Assembly (NCBI RefSeq): GCF_035946055.1
Contig: NZ_CP108364.1
Coordinates: 1,240,001-1,304,000, forward strand
DNA length: 64,000 nucleotides
Source: Streptomyces sp. NBC_01341
Lineage (GTDB): Bacteria; Actinomycetota; Actinomycetes; Streptomycetales; Streptomycetaceae
Reading direction: 5' to 3'
This document shows positions 57,210 to 64,000 of the stretch, piece by piece. The translations under genes were made by a program, and so were the position numbers. The notes beneath the pieces are model-generated. The model made no database searches. It saw nothing but the letters and a program-made list of their open reading frames with translations, and was not told the DNA's origin. The number at the start of each line of letters is the position of its first letter. Position 1 is the first letter of the stretch.

Positions 57210-57934
57210 GTGCGTGCCGCCTCAGGGGGTGTGCCGGGCCGGGATTCGAGGAAGTGACGGGCGATCGCCAGGTCCAGCGCGGCACGCGGGCCCGGACCGC
57301 CCACCAGTTGCACGTGCTCGGCCGCGATGTCCGGGTCCAGAGGGAGGGCCACGCCCTCGTGCCGGAGCCACGCCAGCCAGCGGACGAGGCGTACGGCGGT
57401 GGGGAAGTCGCGGCGCAGGATCGAGCGGCTGACGCCCCGGCTCAGCGGCAGGGCTCCGCGGCGGGCGGCCTCGTGCACCGGGCCGTCGAGACCGGCCGTG
57501 GCGAGCGGGGCGAGCTGGGACATGCGGACGGACCAGGTGCTCCAGTCCCCCGTGCTGGTGAGCTGCGCGGTGGCCTGCGGTTCGGGGGCGGGTGCGCGCA
57601 GGGTTTCGTCACCGGAGAGCCGGGCGAGCAGGACCGCGGTGGCGTTGTCCCGCAGGGCTACCACCGGCTCCTCGGTGGTGTCGGACGCGGGAAAGGCGTC
57701 GAACGCCTTGGCGACCACGGCAGCGTCCTGCGTCTCGAAGGGCTGTCCGGTCAGGAGGTGAGGGCTGAAGAGGTCGGCCCCGAGGACCCGGACGGCGGCG
57801 AGCGCCGCGAGCGTGTCGGGGGCGTCGTCGACGAATCGCGCCGGCTGCACAGCGCCCCCGGTACCACTGAGGGCACCGAGGACGCTGCCTGCCAGGGCGT
57901 CAGCCGCCTCGGCGAAAGCGGAGTGGGAACTCAC
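57206..57934 (-). CDS. Unrecognised helical protein of the peptide operon
   Basis: A 242-residue soluble protein, mostly helical, with WSTWSVRMSQLAPLATAGLD, RSILRRDFPTAVRLVRWLAW and LRHEGVALPLDPDIAAEHVQ. No domain is recognised and there are no cysteines. GTG 57934 overlaps the stop of the 60-aa peptide gene, and its own stop overlaps the DUF6895-like gene. Consistent coupling implies the products work together in defined ratio. Confidence 0.7.
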   Translation of the reverse strand: MSSHSAFAEAADALAGSVLGALSGTGGAVQPARFVDDAPDTLAALAAVRVLGADLFSPHLLTGQPFETQDAAVVAKAFDAFPASDTTEEPVVALRDNATAVLLARLSGDETLRAPAPEPQATAQLTSTGDWSTWSVRMSQLAPLATAGLDGPVHEAARRGALPLSRGVSRSILRRDFPTAVRLVRWLAWLRHEGVALPLDPDIAAEHVQLVGGPGPRAALDLAIARHFLESRPGTPPEAART

Positions 57935-58113
57935 TTGCCCCGGGACTCCTTCGGCTCCTTGGGAGACAGGAGGAGAAGCGCGAGCAGGAAGCCCGCCGCT
58001 TCGGGGGTGTAGAGCGGGGCGTCACTGACTACCGCCTCGGGCTCCGCCATCAGGGCACTCAGCGTGGTGGTCTGGGCCGGGGTCGCGGTGAGAGTGATCT
58101 CCTGCGTAAGCAT
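57931..58113 (-). CDS. 60-aa peptide, first gene of the four-gene operon
   Basis: A 60-residue peptide: a Thr-rich N-terminal part (MLTQEITLTATPAQTTTLSA), an acidic middle with SDAPLYTP, a hydrophobic stretch AAGFLLALLLL, and a charged tail SPKEPKESRGK. It has no Cys or Trp. ATG 58113 has ggagg five bases upstream, so it is well translated. Its size and position at the head of a tightly coupled operon suggest a RiPP-like precursor or a small membrane-bound partner; neither is proven. Confidence 0.7.
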   Translation of the reverse strand: MLTQEITLTATPAQTTTLSALMAEPEAVVSDAPLYTPEAAGFLLALLLLSPKEPKESRGK

Positions 58114-58295
58114 GGTGCCTCCACTTCACTGGGCTGACATGTACCACTTGTGTGGTTATGCCTCGACCGACCCTAGGGGGTGGAGGGGGATTTCTCTCGG
58201 CAAGACCGTGTGCACTGGCGACGTGCATGGGCCACACCCAGGGCAGAAGCCGCCCGCCGCCCGCAGGCGGGGAATCCGGTACAGCCGGCGGGCCC

Positions 58296-58829
58296 TCAGG
58301 AGCGGAGTGCGGCGTCGAGGTCGCGGATGATCTCCCCCACGCGCCCGCCTCCGGGAGGCGCCGCGGGCAGGCGCCCGAGGACGGCGGTGACCGCGGCCGG
58401 CGCGTGATCGCGCGCCCACGTCAAGGTGCCGGAGGCGGCCTCCGCGTCGTCCCCGGACGCCAGTTCCTCCACCCGCGCCGCGTGGGCCGCCGCACCGAGG
58501 ACGTGCTTCACCTGGTGCGCGCTCGCCTTCGGATGGAGGTAGGCGGCGGCCGCCGCGTGGCCGGCCGCGCGTGCGGCATCGGCCGCCGCGCCCGGCTCCG
58601 CCTCCCGCGCCGCCCGGTGAGCCGCCCACGCGCGATCACGCAGATCGCGTGTGCGCCGCCCGCCCCGGGCAAAGGCGTCCGCCGCTTCGACGGCTTCGCG
58701 TGGGCGCGCGTCGGCGGGACGGCTCCGCTCGAAGACGGACAGCGTCCTGCGCGCACATTCGGCCGCGTAACCCGCGATCTCGCGCAGTTCGTGCTGGCCC
58801 AGTTCGATCGTCCCCGGCTCGTTCGGCAT
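58296..58829 (-). CDS. Putative immunity-type helical protein
   Basis: A 177-residue Ala-rich protein with the arrangement of streptomycete 'putative immunity proteins': IAGYAAECARRTLSVFERSR, DARPREAVEAADAFARGG, RAWAAHRAAREAEPGAAADA and ARAAGHAAAAAYLHPKASAH. No toxin gene lies next to it. ATG 58829 is preferred over longer frames. Its neighbours are unrelated, so it may be an orphan or mis-named stress protein. Confidence 0.6.
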   Translation of the reverse strand: MPNEPGTIELGQHELREIAGYAAECARRTLSVFERSRPADARPREAVEAADAFARGGRRTRDLRDRAWAAHRAAREAEPGAAADAARAAGHAAAAAYLHPKASAHQVKHVLGAAAHAARVEELASGDDAEAASGTLTWARDHAPAAVTAVLGRLPAAPPGGGRVGEIIRDLDAALRS

Positions 58830-59096
58830 GCTCCGATCCTGCCCCAGCGGGCCGCCCCCGGACGGCCGGGGGCCGGACATCGGATGTCGCGACGGCGTAA
58901 CCTCCCTGGCCCTGCCGCCCCGTCGTTCCGGGACGACGCCCCTGAGAGCCTGTCGGGTGGATCAGCGCGCGGCGTCAGATGCGGTGCATCGCAAGGCGGA
59001 GAGACGTTCGCATACTGGATGCATTCGGGCGTTCCGACAACGCGGCGAGGCGCCGTAGCTGTCGTCGCGCGCCCGCCAGGGATTGCGGGACAGCCC

Positions 59097-60449
59097 TCAG
59101 GGTGCCGGAATACCCGCGACCCGCAGGGCGTGGACCAGGTCCCACTCCCGCGCCGCCGACACCTCACGCGCGGCAGCGAGCAGTTGGGGGACGAGGTGGT
59201 GTGGGCCGCCCTCCGCGACACGGGCCGCGTCCTGCGGGGTGCGCGCACGGACGAACGCGCCCAGCAGCGCCCGCGCCTCCGGTTCCAGGCCCGCCCGGTC
59301 GAGCGCGACCACGGCGTCGGCGATCTCCTCGGCGGGCCGCGCCACCCCCTGCCGCAGCAGGTGCCCGCAGTCCTCGGTCCGGCCGGCGGCCGCCAGCGCG
59401 CCTGCCGCTGCGGCGAGTTCGGCGGGCGGGAGGGAGGAGACCTCCCACAGGAGGGTGGCCCGGTCGGCCGCGAGCCCGGCCCCGTCCAGCGCGTCGGCGA
59501 GCACCGGCAGATGCGCGGCGGGCCGGCCGGCCGCCTCGCAGAGCACGACGTGCGCCTCACCGCTGCGGCCGTCCGCGCGAAGCCGCACCAGCAGCGCGAC
59601 GGCATCCTCGGCGGCGCGCCTCGCCGCGAGGTCGGGAGGGGCGGGGCGCGGGCCGGCGCGCCCGGCGCCGTCCCCGGCCGGAGCGCCCCCGAAGCGGGCC
59701 CCGCGCGGGCGGGCCGCCTCCGGTGCGGGCGCCTGCGGTTCGGTCGTGCCCGCCGGGACCGGGTTCGCCTCCAGCTCGTCCTCGATGTCCAGCCCCGCGA
59801 AGCGCGCCCCGCGCGATCTCCTCCGCTTGGTTCCGGTCTTCTTCCCCGCGCCGGGGTCAACCCCGCTCGCCGAGGGCCCTGAGGGCAGGTGGGGAGGGGC
59901 GATCGTGGGCTCGCCGCCGGCTTCCGGGCGTTCCGCCCCCTGGGCGCCGAACCGCCCTTCGGACGCGGCCCGTTCCACGGCTGCGAGCCTGTTCCGCAGT
60001 TCCGCGCAGCGGGCCGAGGCTCGGGCGTGGTCGTCCCGCGCCCAGGCCACCGCGTCCGCGTCGCCGTCCGCCGCTCCGGCTCCGGTCTCCCGCAGCCGCC
60101 AGGCCGCACCGGCCTGTTCCCGGAGCATCACTCCGAGCCGTCCGGCGAGTGCCTCCCGTCCGCCGGGGCGCCCGTCGTGCGCGGTGACGGACGCGGCCCA
60201 CAGGGCGGCTGCTTGTACGGATTCCTCGGCGGCGAACGCCGTGCCCCGCACCGCGGCGAGATCCTGGAGCAGCGATTCGACCACGTCCCAGGGCGGTACC
60301 TCGGCCCCCTCGAAGCAGGCGCGCATACCCTCGGGATCGCGCGTGCCGAAGACCGCGTACCAGCCCCGGCCGGGATCGAGCAGCGCGGCCAGGTCTCGTA
60401 GGTATTGTGCGAACACCCTTACTGCCAAAGCATGTTGATGCACTGTCAC
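59097..60449 (-). CDS. Large uncharacterised protein, variable middle
   Basis: About 450 residues. The N-terminal 130 are conserved-looking (FAQYLRDLAALLDPGRGWYA, VPPWDVVESLLQDLAAVRGT); a Gly/Pro/Arg-rich linker (about 190-270) contains the repeated RGARF motif (twice); the C-terminal 200 are helical repeats (DAVALLVRLRADGRSGEAHV, LPPAELAAAAGALAAAGRTE) with a TPR-like pattern. Start choice is uncertain among GTGs at 60449, 60443 and 60416. The family seems streptomycete-specific and may take part in development, but nothing in the sequence proves a role. Confidence 0.6.
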   Translation of the reverse strand: MTVHQHALAVRVFAQYLRDLAALLDPGRGWYAVFGTRDPEGMRACFEGAEVPPWDVVESLLQDLAAVRGTAFAAEESVQAAALWAASVTAHDGRPGGREALAGRLGVMLREQAGAAWRLRETGAGAADGDADAVAWARDDHARASARCAELRNRLAAVERAASEGRFGAQGAERPEAGGEPTIAPPHLPSGPSASGVDPGAGKKTGTKRRRSRGARFAGLDIEDELEANPVPAGTTEPQAPAPEAARPRGARFGGAPAGDGAGRAGPRPAPPDLAARRAAEDAVALLVRLRADGRSGEAHVVLCEAAGRPAAHLPVLADALDGAGLAADRATLLWEVSSLPPAELAAAAGALAAAGRTEDCGHLLRQGVARPAEEIADAVVALDRAGLEPEARALLGAFVRARTPQDAARVAEGGPHHLVPQLLAAAREVSAAREWDLVHALRVAGIPAP

Positions 60450-60581
60450 CGTCGCCCTCGCCGGCCGCCCGACTGGAGCACTCCAGTCCGCAGGCATTCG
60501 ACCGCAGGCGTGTTACGACGGGACTACGCGCGCTTTTCCGGCGTGGTGCGTCCGAAGCGCCGAACGGCTCCGCGCGCCCCC

Positions 60582-60962
60582 TCAGAAGGTGACGGCAATG
60601 CCCGTGTGGGGCCGCTTGCCGAGGCGGGCGACCATGGCCGGCCAGTCCACCAGCCAGAACTTCCAGGTGTACTTGCGGGACAGCAACGTGCGCACCGCGC
60701 GGGTCCCTTCGCCGTCGAGCAGCCGCGCTTCCCCCTCCGCGCTCGGCGCACCCTCCGCGATCCTGCCGCGGACGTCGCAGACCGTGACGCGCACCCGGCT
60801 GTCGTTGCGCAGCCGCTTGACCTTCCAGCTGTCGGAACGGGTCCAGACGTACAGCACGCCGTCGCCGGCCGCGGCCCACACGGGGGTGGCGACGGGTGTG
60901 CCGTTCTTCCGGTACGTCGTCAGGCTGACGTATTCACTGCGGGCGAAGTCCTGGAGGGTCAC
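60582..60962 (-). CDS. PPOX-class (F420/FMN) oxidoreductase
   Basis: A 126-residue split-barrel protein: FARSEYVSLTTYRKNGTPVA, TPVWAAAGDGVLYVWTRSDS, WKVKRLRNDSRVRVTVCDVR. The pattern fits small actinobacterial PPOX proteins that bind F420 or FMN. GTG 60962 is 19 bases after the stop of the XRE regulator, so the two form an operon. The substrate is unknown. Confidence 0.85.
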   Translation of the reverse strand: MTLQDFARSEYVSLTTYRKNGTPVATPVWAAAGDGVLYVWTRSDSWKVKRLRNDSRVRVTVCDVRGRIAEGAPSAEGEARLLDGEGTRAVRTLLSRKYTWKFWLVDWPAMVARLGKRPHTGIAVTF

Positions 60963-60981
60963 GGGCGCGACCCTACTCGCC

Positions 60982-61269
60982 CTATGCCGTGAGCGGCAGG
61001 TTCCCCGCGTCCGGCACGGGCACGGCGACCGCCAGGACACGCGGCAGCAGCTCGTCCATCGACAGGCCCAGGGCTCCCGCGAGTGCGGCCACCGTGAAGA
61101 ACGCCGGGGTGGGCGCCCGGCCCGTCTCGATCTTGCGGAGCGTCTCGGCCGAGATGCCCGCGTCCGCGGCGACGGCGACCATGCTGCGTCCGCCGCGCGC
61201 CTCGCGCAGCAGCTCACCGAGACGCTCGCCACGCAGGCGCTCCTCGGGTGTCAGTGGGTTTCGTACCAT
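60982..61269 (-). CDS. XRE-family transcriptional regulator
   Basis: A 95-residue protein with a single helix-turn-helix: GELLREARGGRSMVAVAADA, GISAETLRKIETGRAPTPAF, FTVAALAGALGLSMDEL. It resembles small autoregulators that pair with one effector gene. Its ATG lies 12 bp from a perfect dyad, indicating autoregulation of the regulator-PPOX unit. Confidence 0.88.
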   Translation of the reverse strand: MVRNPLTPEERLRGERLGELLREARGGRSMVAVAADAGISAETLRKIETGRAPTPAFFTVAALAGALGLSMDELLPRVLAVAVPVPDAGNLPLTA

Positions 61270-61281
61270 GCCGTCATTCTA

Positions 61282-61300
61282 ATACCGACCGGATCGGTAT
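61282..61300. promoter_or_regulatory. Operator dyad of the XRE-PPOX operon
   Basis: ataccga (61282-61288) and tcggtat (61294-61300) form a 7-bp inverted repeat with a 5-base centre, 13 bp upstream of the regulator start and overlapping AT-rich promoter sequence (tatacc, tactat on the minus strand). It is the natural binding site of the regulator. Confidence 0.65.
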
Positions 61301-61397
61301 AGTAATTGGCCGGGAGTGGCCGTCCTCATCGAGGTGGTGCGGTCCGGCGGTGAATCGGTCCGGCGGTGATGTGTCACCCCACGACCGCGGCAGTCCT

Positions 61398-62093
61398 TCA
61401 GTCGCCGGCCACGAACTTCGCGGCGAGGGCCTCGCCCTCGGCGACGGCCGCGTCATGGTCCTCGATGGGTGACACCGCTGAGTCGCGGAACAGGATGTAC
61501 GTGACGCCGGACGCGGTTCCGCCGGTCTTCGGGTCGGGGTCGATCCCGAGCCTCTTCGCCGCGGCGTACGACGCCTCCCCGATGATCCCGGTGGGCCCCG
61601 TGTCACCGACGACGGCGTACAGGACTTTGCCGCCGTGCACGACGGCGGCCACGGAACCTCCTCTGATCCCGTGGTCGGCGTACTTCCAGAGCGGGCCGGG
61701 GCCGGGTACGACGATGTAGGGCAGCGCGCTCGAGTCCAGGGGTTTGCCCGCCGACGTCTGGAACGCCGTCCCGGGCTGGAAGGCGGGATCCGTCTTCCTG
61801 TTGCAGACGGCGGTGGTGCGGCCGTCGCAGTCGATGTCCATGTCCGCCGTCCAGAACACGGCGCTCTTGGTCCCGCACACGGGGATCTTCGCCGGGCCCC
61901 CCTGGTCCGTCCGGTACATCCCGTGGGAGATCCGGTCGCAGGTCTTCACCCGGTCCAGCAGTTCGGCGGCCCGGACCACACCCTCGCTCGGAGCACCGGA
62001 AGACTGCGCGGGAAGAGCGGAGGCGGGCAGTGCCGCGGCAGCGAGGACGGCCGCGCCCGAGGCGGCGACGAGGGCGAGCATGCGCGTACGCAC
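61398..62093 (-). CDS. Secreted GH75 chitosanase
   Basis: A 231-residue protein with a Sec signal peptide (MRTRMLALVAASGAAVLAAA, cleavage after about ASA). The catalytic domain has GH75 features: VFWTADMDIDCDGRTTAVCN with the catalytic aspartate, PYIVVPGPG and VVGDTGPTGIIGEASYAAAK with the general-acid glutamate, then RLGIDPDP. GH75 enzymes hydrolyse chitosan endo-wise. GTG 62093 is taken; an ATG four codons later is the alternative. It should be exported to the medium. Confidence 0.88.
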   Translation of the reverse strand: MRTRMLALVAASGAAVLAAAALPASALPAQSSGAPSEGVVRAAELLDRVKTCDRISHGMYRTDQGGPAKIPVCGTKSAVFWTADMDIDCDGRTTAVCNRKTDPAFQPGTAFQTSAGKPLDSSALPYIVVPGPGPLWKYADHGIRGGSVAAVVHGGKVLYAVVGDTGPTGIIGEASYAAAKRLGIDPDPKTGGTASGVTYILFRDSAVSPIEDHDAAVAEGEALAAKFVAGD

Positions 62094-62247
62094 CGTAGGA
62101 GATGCCTTTCACTGGACACGGCGGGCCCTGGCGGGTCCACCCTGGCCGACGCGGCGCCCCACGGGCAGGGCCGCCGCGAGGCCCCGGGGCCGGTACGGGC
62201 GCGCAGTCGGCGTCGTACCGGCACCGGGGCCGAGGAGCGGCGAGCCG

Positions 62248-64000
62248 TCAGGAACGGCCGCTCGGATGCACCACCATGGCCGAGCCACCGCCGCGCCGCA
62301 CCTTTTCCGCGGCCGCCAGCCAGCGCCCGCCCGGCAGCCGCTGGATACCGGTGGCCGCGCCGATCTCCGGGTTAGCCTTGAAGACGTGGCCGAGTGCTTC
62401 CAGTTCCGCCCGCACGGGGCTGTTCCACAGGCCGGGCTCGATCTCGGTGGTCGCCGAGTTGCGCTGGCTGGCGCGGGGCGCGGCGATCGCCTCGACCAGA
62501 GGCAGCCCGCGGTCCAGATGGCCGGTCAGCGACTGCAGGACGGTCGTGATGATCGTGGCCCCGCCGGGTGAGCCGAGGGCCAGCAGGGGCTTTCCGTGCT
62601 CCAGCACGATGGTCGGCGAGATCGACGAGCGCGGGCGCTTGGCCGGCCCCGGCAGGTTCGGGTCGTGGACCGCCGGGTTCGCCGGGGCGAAGGAGAAGTC
62701 GGTCAGCTCGTTGTTGAGCAGGAAGCCGCGCCCGGGCACGGTGATGCCGCTGCCGCCCGTCGACTCGATCGTCAGGGTGTAGGCGACGACGTTGCCCCAC
62801 CTGTCGGCCGTGGTGAGGTGCGTCGTGTTCTCGCCCTCGTACGTCGTCGGGGCCGCCACCTCACCCTGGGCGCACCGGGCGGGGTCGCGGGGATCGCCCG
62901 GTGCGAGGGGGCTGGTCAGGACGGCGTCGTCCTTGATGAGGCAGGCCCGCGAGTCGGCGAATCGCTGCCCGAGCAGTTCACGGGTGGGCACGTCCTCGAA
63001 AGCCGGATCGCCGACCCACCGTCCCCGGTCGGCGAAGGCGATGCGGCTCGCCTCGATGAGCCGGTGGAGGTACCGCGTCTCGCTGGCCTTCGAGAGGTCG
63101 GTGGACTCCAGGATGTTGAGCGCTTCGCCGACGCTCGTCCCGCCGGACGACGAAGGCGCGATGCCGTACACGTCGAGTCCCCGGTAACCGACCCTGGTGG
63201 GGGCCCGGTGCAGCGCACGGTACGCCCTGAGGTCACCGGTCGTCAGGTCTCCCGGGCGCACGACCCGTGCGGCCGCCGGGTCCACGGGGGGCTTGCGCAC
63301 CGTCGACACGATGTCGCGCGCCAGAGCGCCGCGGTACAGCTCGTCGACACCCTTGCGCCCGAGGGTCCGGTACGTACGGGCGAGATCGGGGTTCTTGAAG
63401 ACCGAGCCGGCCACAGGCGGCTGCCCCCCGGGCAGGAAGAGCTCGGCGCTCGCGGGGAAGTCGGCGAAGCGCGCCTGGTTGGCGGCCGTCTGCGAGCGGA
63501 AGGTCTCGTCCACCGTGAATCCGTCACGGGCCAGCCGCTCGGCGGGTTCGAGCAGCTTTCCGAGCGGCTTGCTGCCCCAGGCGTCGAGGGCCTCCTGCCA
63601 GGTGGCGGGGGTGCCCGGGGTGCCGACTCCGAGGCCGCTGGTGACGGCGTCGTTGAAGGCGATCGGCACCCCGTTCTCCTGGAAGAGCGAGGCGTCGGCG
63701 CTCCGAGGGGCGGTCTCGCGCCCGTCGATCGTCCGGACGGTGCGGGTGGCGGCGTCGTAGTGGACGAAGTAGCCCCCGCCGCCGATTCCCGCAGAATACG
63801 GCTCGGTCACCCCCAGTGCCGCCGCGGTGGCGACGGCGGCGTCGACGGCGTTGCCTCCCTTGCGGAGGACCTCGATTCCCGCGGCGGACGCGTCCGCGTC
63901 GACGCTCGACACGGCTCCCCCGTATCCCACCGCCACCGGCGACTTGGGGGGCGGCACGGGGGGCGCAGATGCCGCGGGTGCGGCGGCACCGAACGAGCCC
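62248..64000 (-). CDS. ggt: Gamma-glutamyltransferase, 5' end beyond window
   Basis: The open frame continues past 64000 (GSFGAAAPAASAPPVPPPKS upstream of the first GTG seen), so the start and probably the signal peptide are outside. The visible 584 residues have ADASAAGIEVLRKGGNAVDA, GIGGGGYFVHYDAATRTV, the autoprocessing threonine in ENTTHLTTADRWGNVVAYT, LLNNELTDFSF, and SISPTIVLEHGKPLLALGSP with the GG-loop GGATIITTV. The precursor self-cleaves into two subunits and acts on glutathione and gamma-glutamyl compounds, extracellularly in Streptomyces. Confidence 0.93.
   Translation of the reverse strand, partial: GSFGAAAPAASAPPVPPPKSPVAVGYGGAVSSVDADASAAGIEVLRKGGNAVDAAVATAAALGVTEPYSAGIGGGGYFVHYDAATRTVRTIDGRETAPRSADASLFQENGVPIAFNDAVTSGLGVGTPGTPATWQEALDAWGSKPLGKLLEPAERLARDGFTVDETFRSQTAANQARFADFPASAELFLPGGQPPVAGSVFKNPDLARTYRTLGRKGVDELYRGALARDIVSTVRKPPVDPAAARVVRPGDLTTGDLRAYRALHRAPTRVGYRGLDVYGIAPSSSGGTSVGEALNILESTDLSKASETRYLHRLIEASRIAFADRGRWVGDPAFEDVPTRELLGQRFADSRACLIKDDAVLTSPLAPGDPRDPARCAQGEVAAPTTYEGENTTHLTTADRWGNVVAYTLTIESTGGSGITVPGRGFLLNNELTDFSFAPANPAVHDPNLPGPAKRPRSSISPTIVLEHGKPLLALGSPGGATIITTVLQSLTGHLDRGLPLVEAIAAPRASQRNSATTEIEPGLWNSPVRAELEALGHVFKANPEIGAATGIQRLPGGRWLAAAEKVRRGGGSAMVVHPSGRS

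Overview
The window is high-GC actinobacterial DNA and is best explained as a Streptomyces chromosome. Third codon positions are mostly G or C and GTG starts are common. Several genes belong to families typical of the genus: a SAV_915-type protein, PucR-type regulators, a monomeric isocitrate dehydrogenase, TerB, a spore-photoproduct-lyase homologue, GH75 chitosanase and a DrrA-like ABC transporter.

Bases 1 to about 32,450 look like a decayed accessory island. It opens with the 5'-truncated fragment of an RHS/DNRLRE surface protein, an N-terminally truncated ISAzo13 transposase and a frameshifted tyrosine integrase. A cation-homeostasis block follows: lysA with an orphan kdpF copy behind it, a KimA-like K+/amino-acid permease, and a minus-strand kdp locus. 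That locus reads kdpD2-kdpE2, a promoter region, a 27-codon membrane ORF, kdpF-A-B-C, kdpE1, kdpD1, so it holds two complete KdpD/KdpE sensor systems. Then come IS21 and IS110 insertions, two divergent corA genes (one frameshifted), a MerR regulator with a small divergent partner, an IS630/TetR debris junction, a second KimA-like permease with a C-terminal frameshift, and an intact lipoate-protein ligase. A 5'-deleted second copy of the ligase at 32.45-33.0 kb marks the likely island edge.

From about 33 to 64 kb nearly all genes are intact and look like resident chromosome. They include a PLP decarboxylase with a PucR regulator, terB, splB-like, icd (behind a perfect 18-bp-stem terminator), an amidase and a small secreted protein. 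A split minus-strand gene set encodes an NCS1 nucleobase permease, a luciferase-like oxidoreductase, dihydropyrimidinase/hydantoinase, a class III aminotransferase and beta-ureidopropionase; together these can import and degrade a reduced pyrimidine to beta-alanine and malonate semialdehyde. Interposed on the plus strand are a non-haem haloperoxidase-type hydrolase and a ribbon-helix-helix regulator/DUF4097/ABC-exporter operon with an elaborate palindromic control region.

The most novel-looking unit is a tightly overlapping four-gene minus-strand operon at 55.2-58.1 kb: a 60-aa peptide, an unrecognised helical protein, a DUF6895-like protein and a class C beta-lactamase-fold hydrolase. It could be a peptide-processing system, but this is inference. 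The window closes with an immunity-like protein, a large uncharacterised alpha-helical protein, an XRE/PPOX pair under a palindromic operator, a secreted GH75 chitosanase and a partial secreted gamma-glutamyltransferase.
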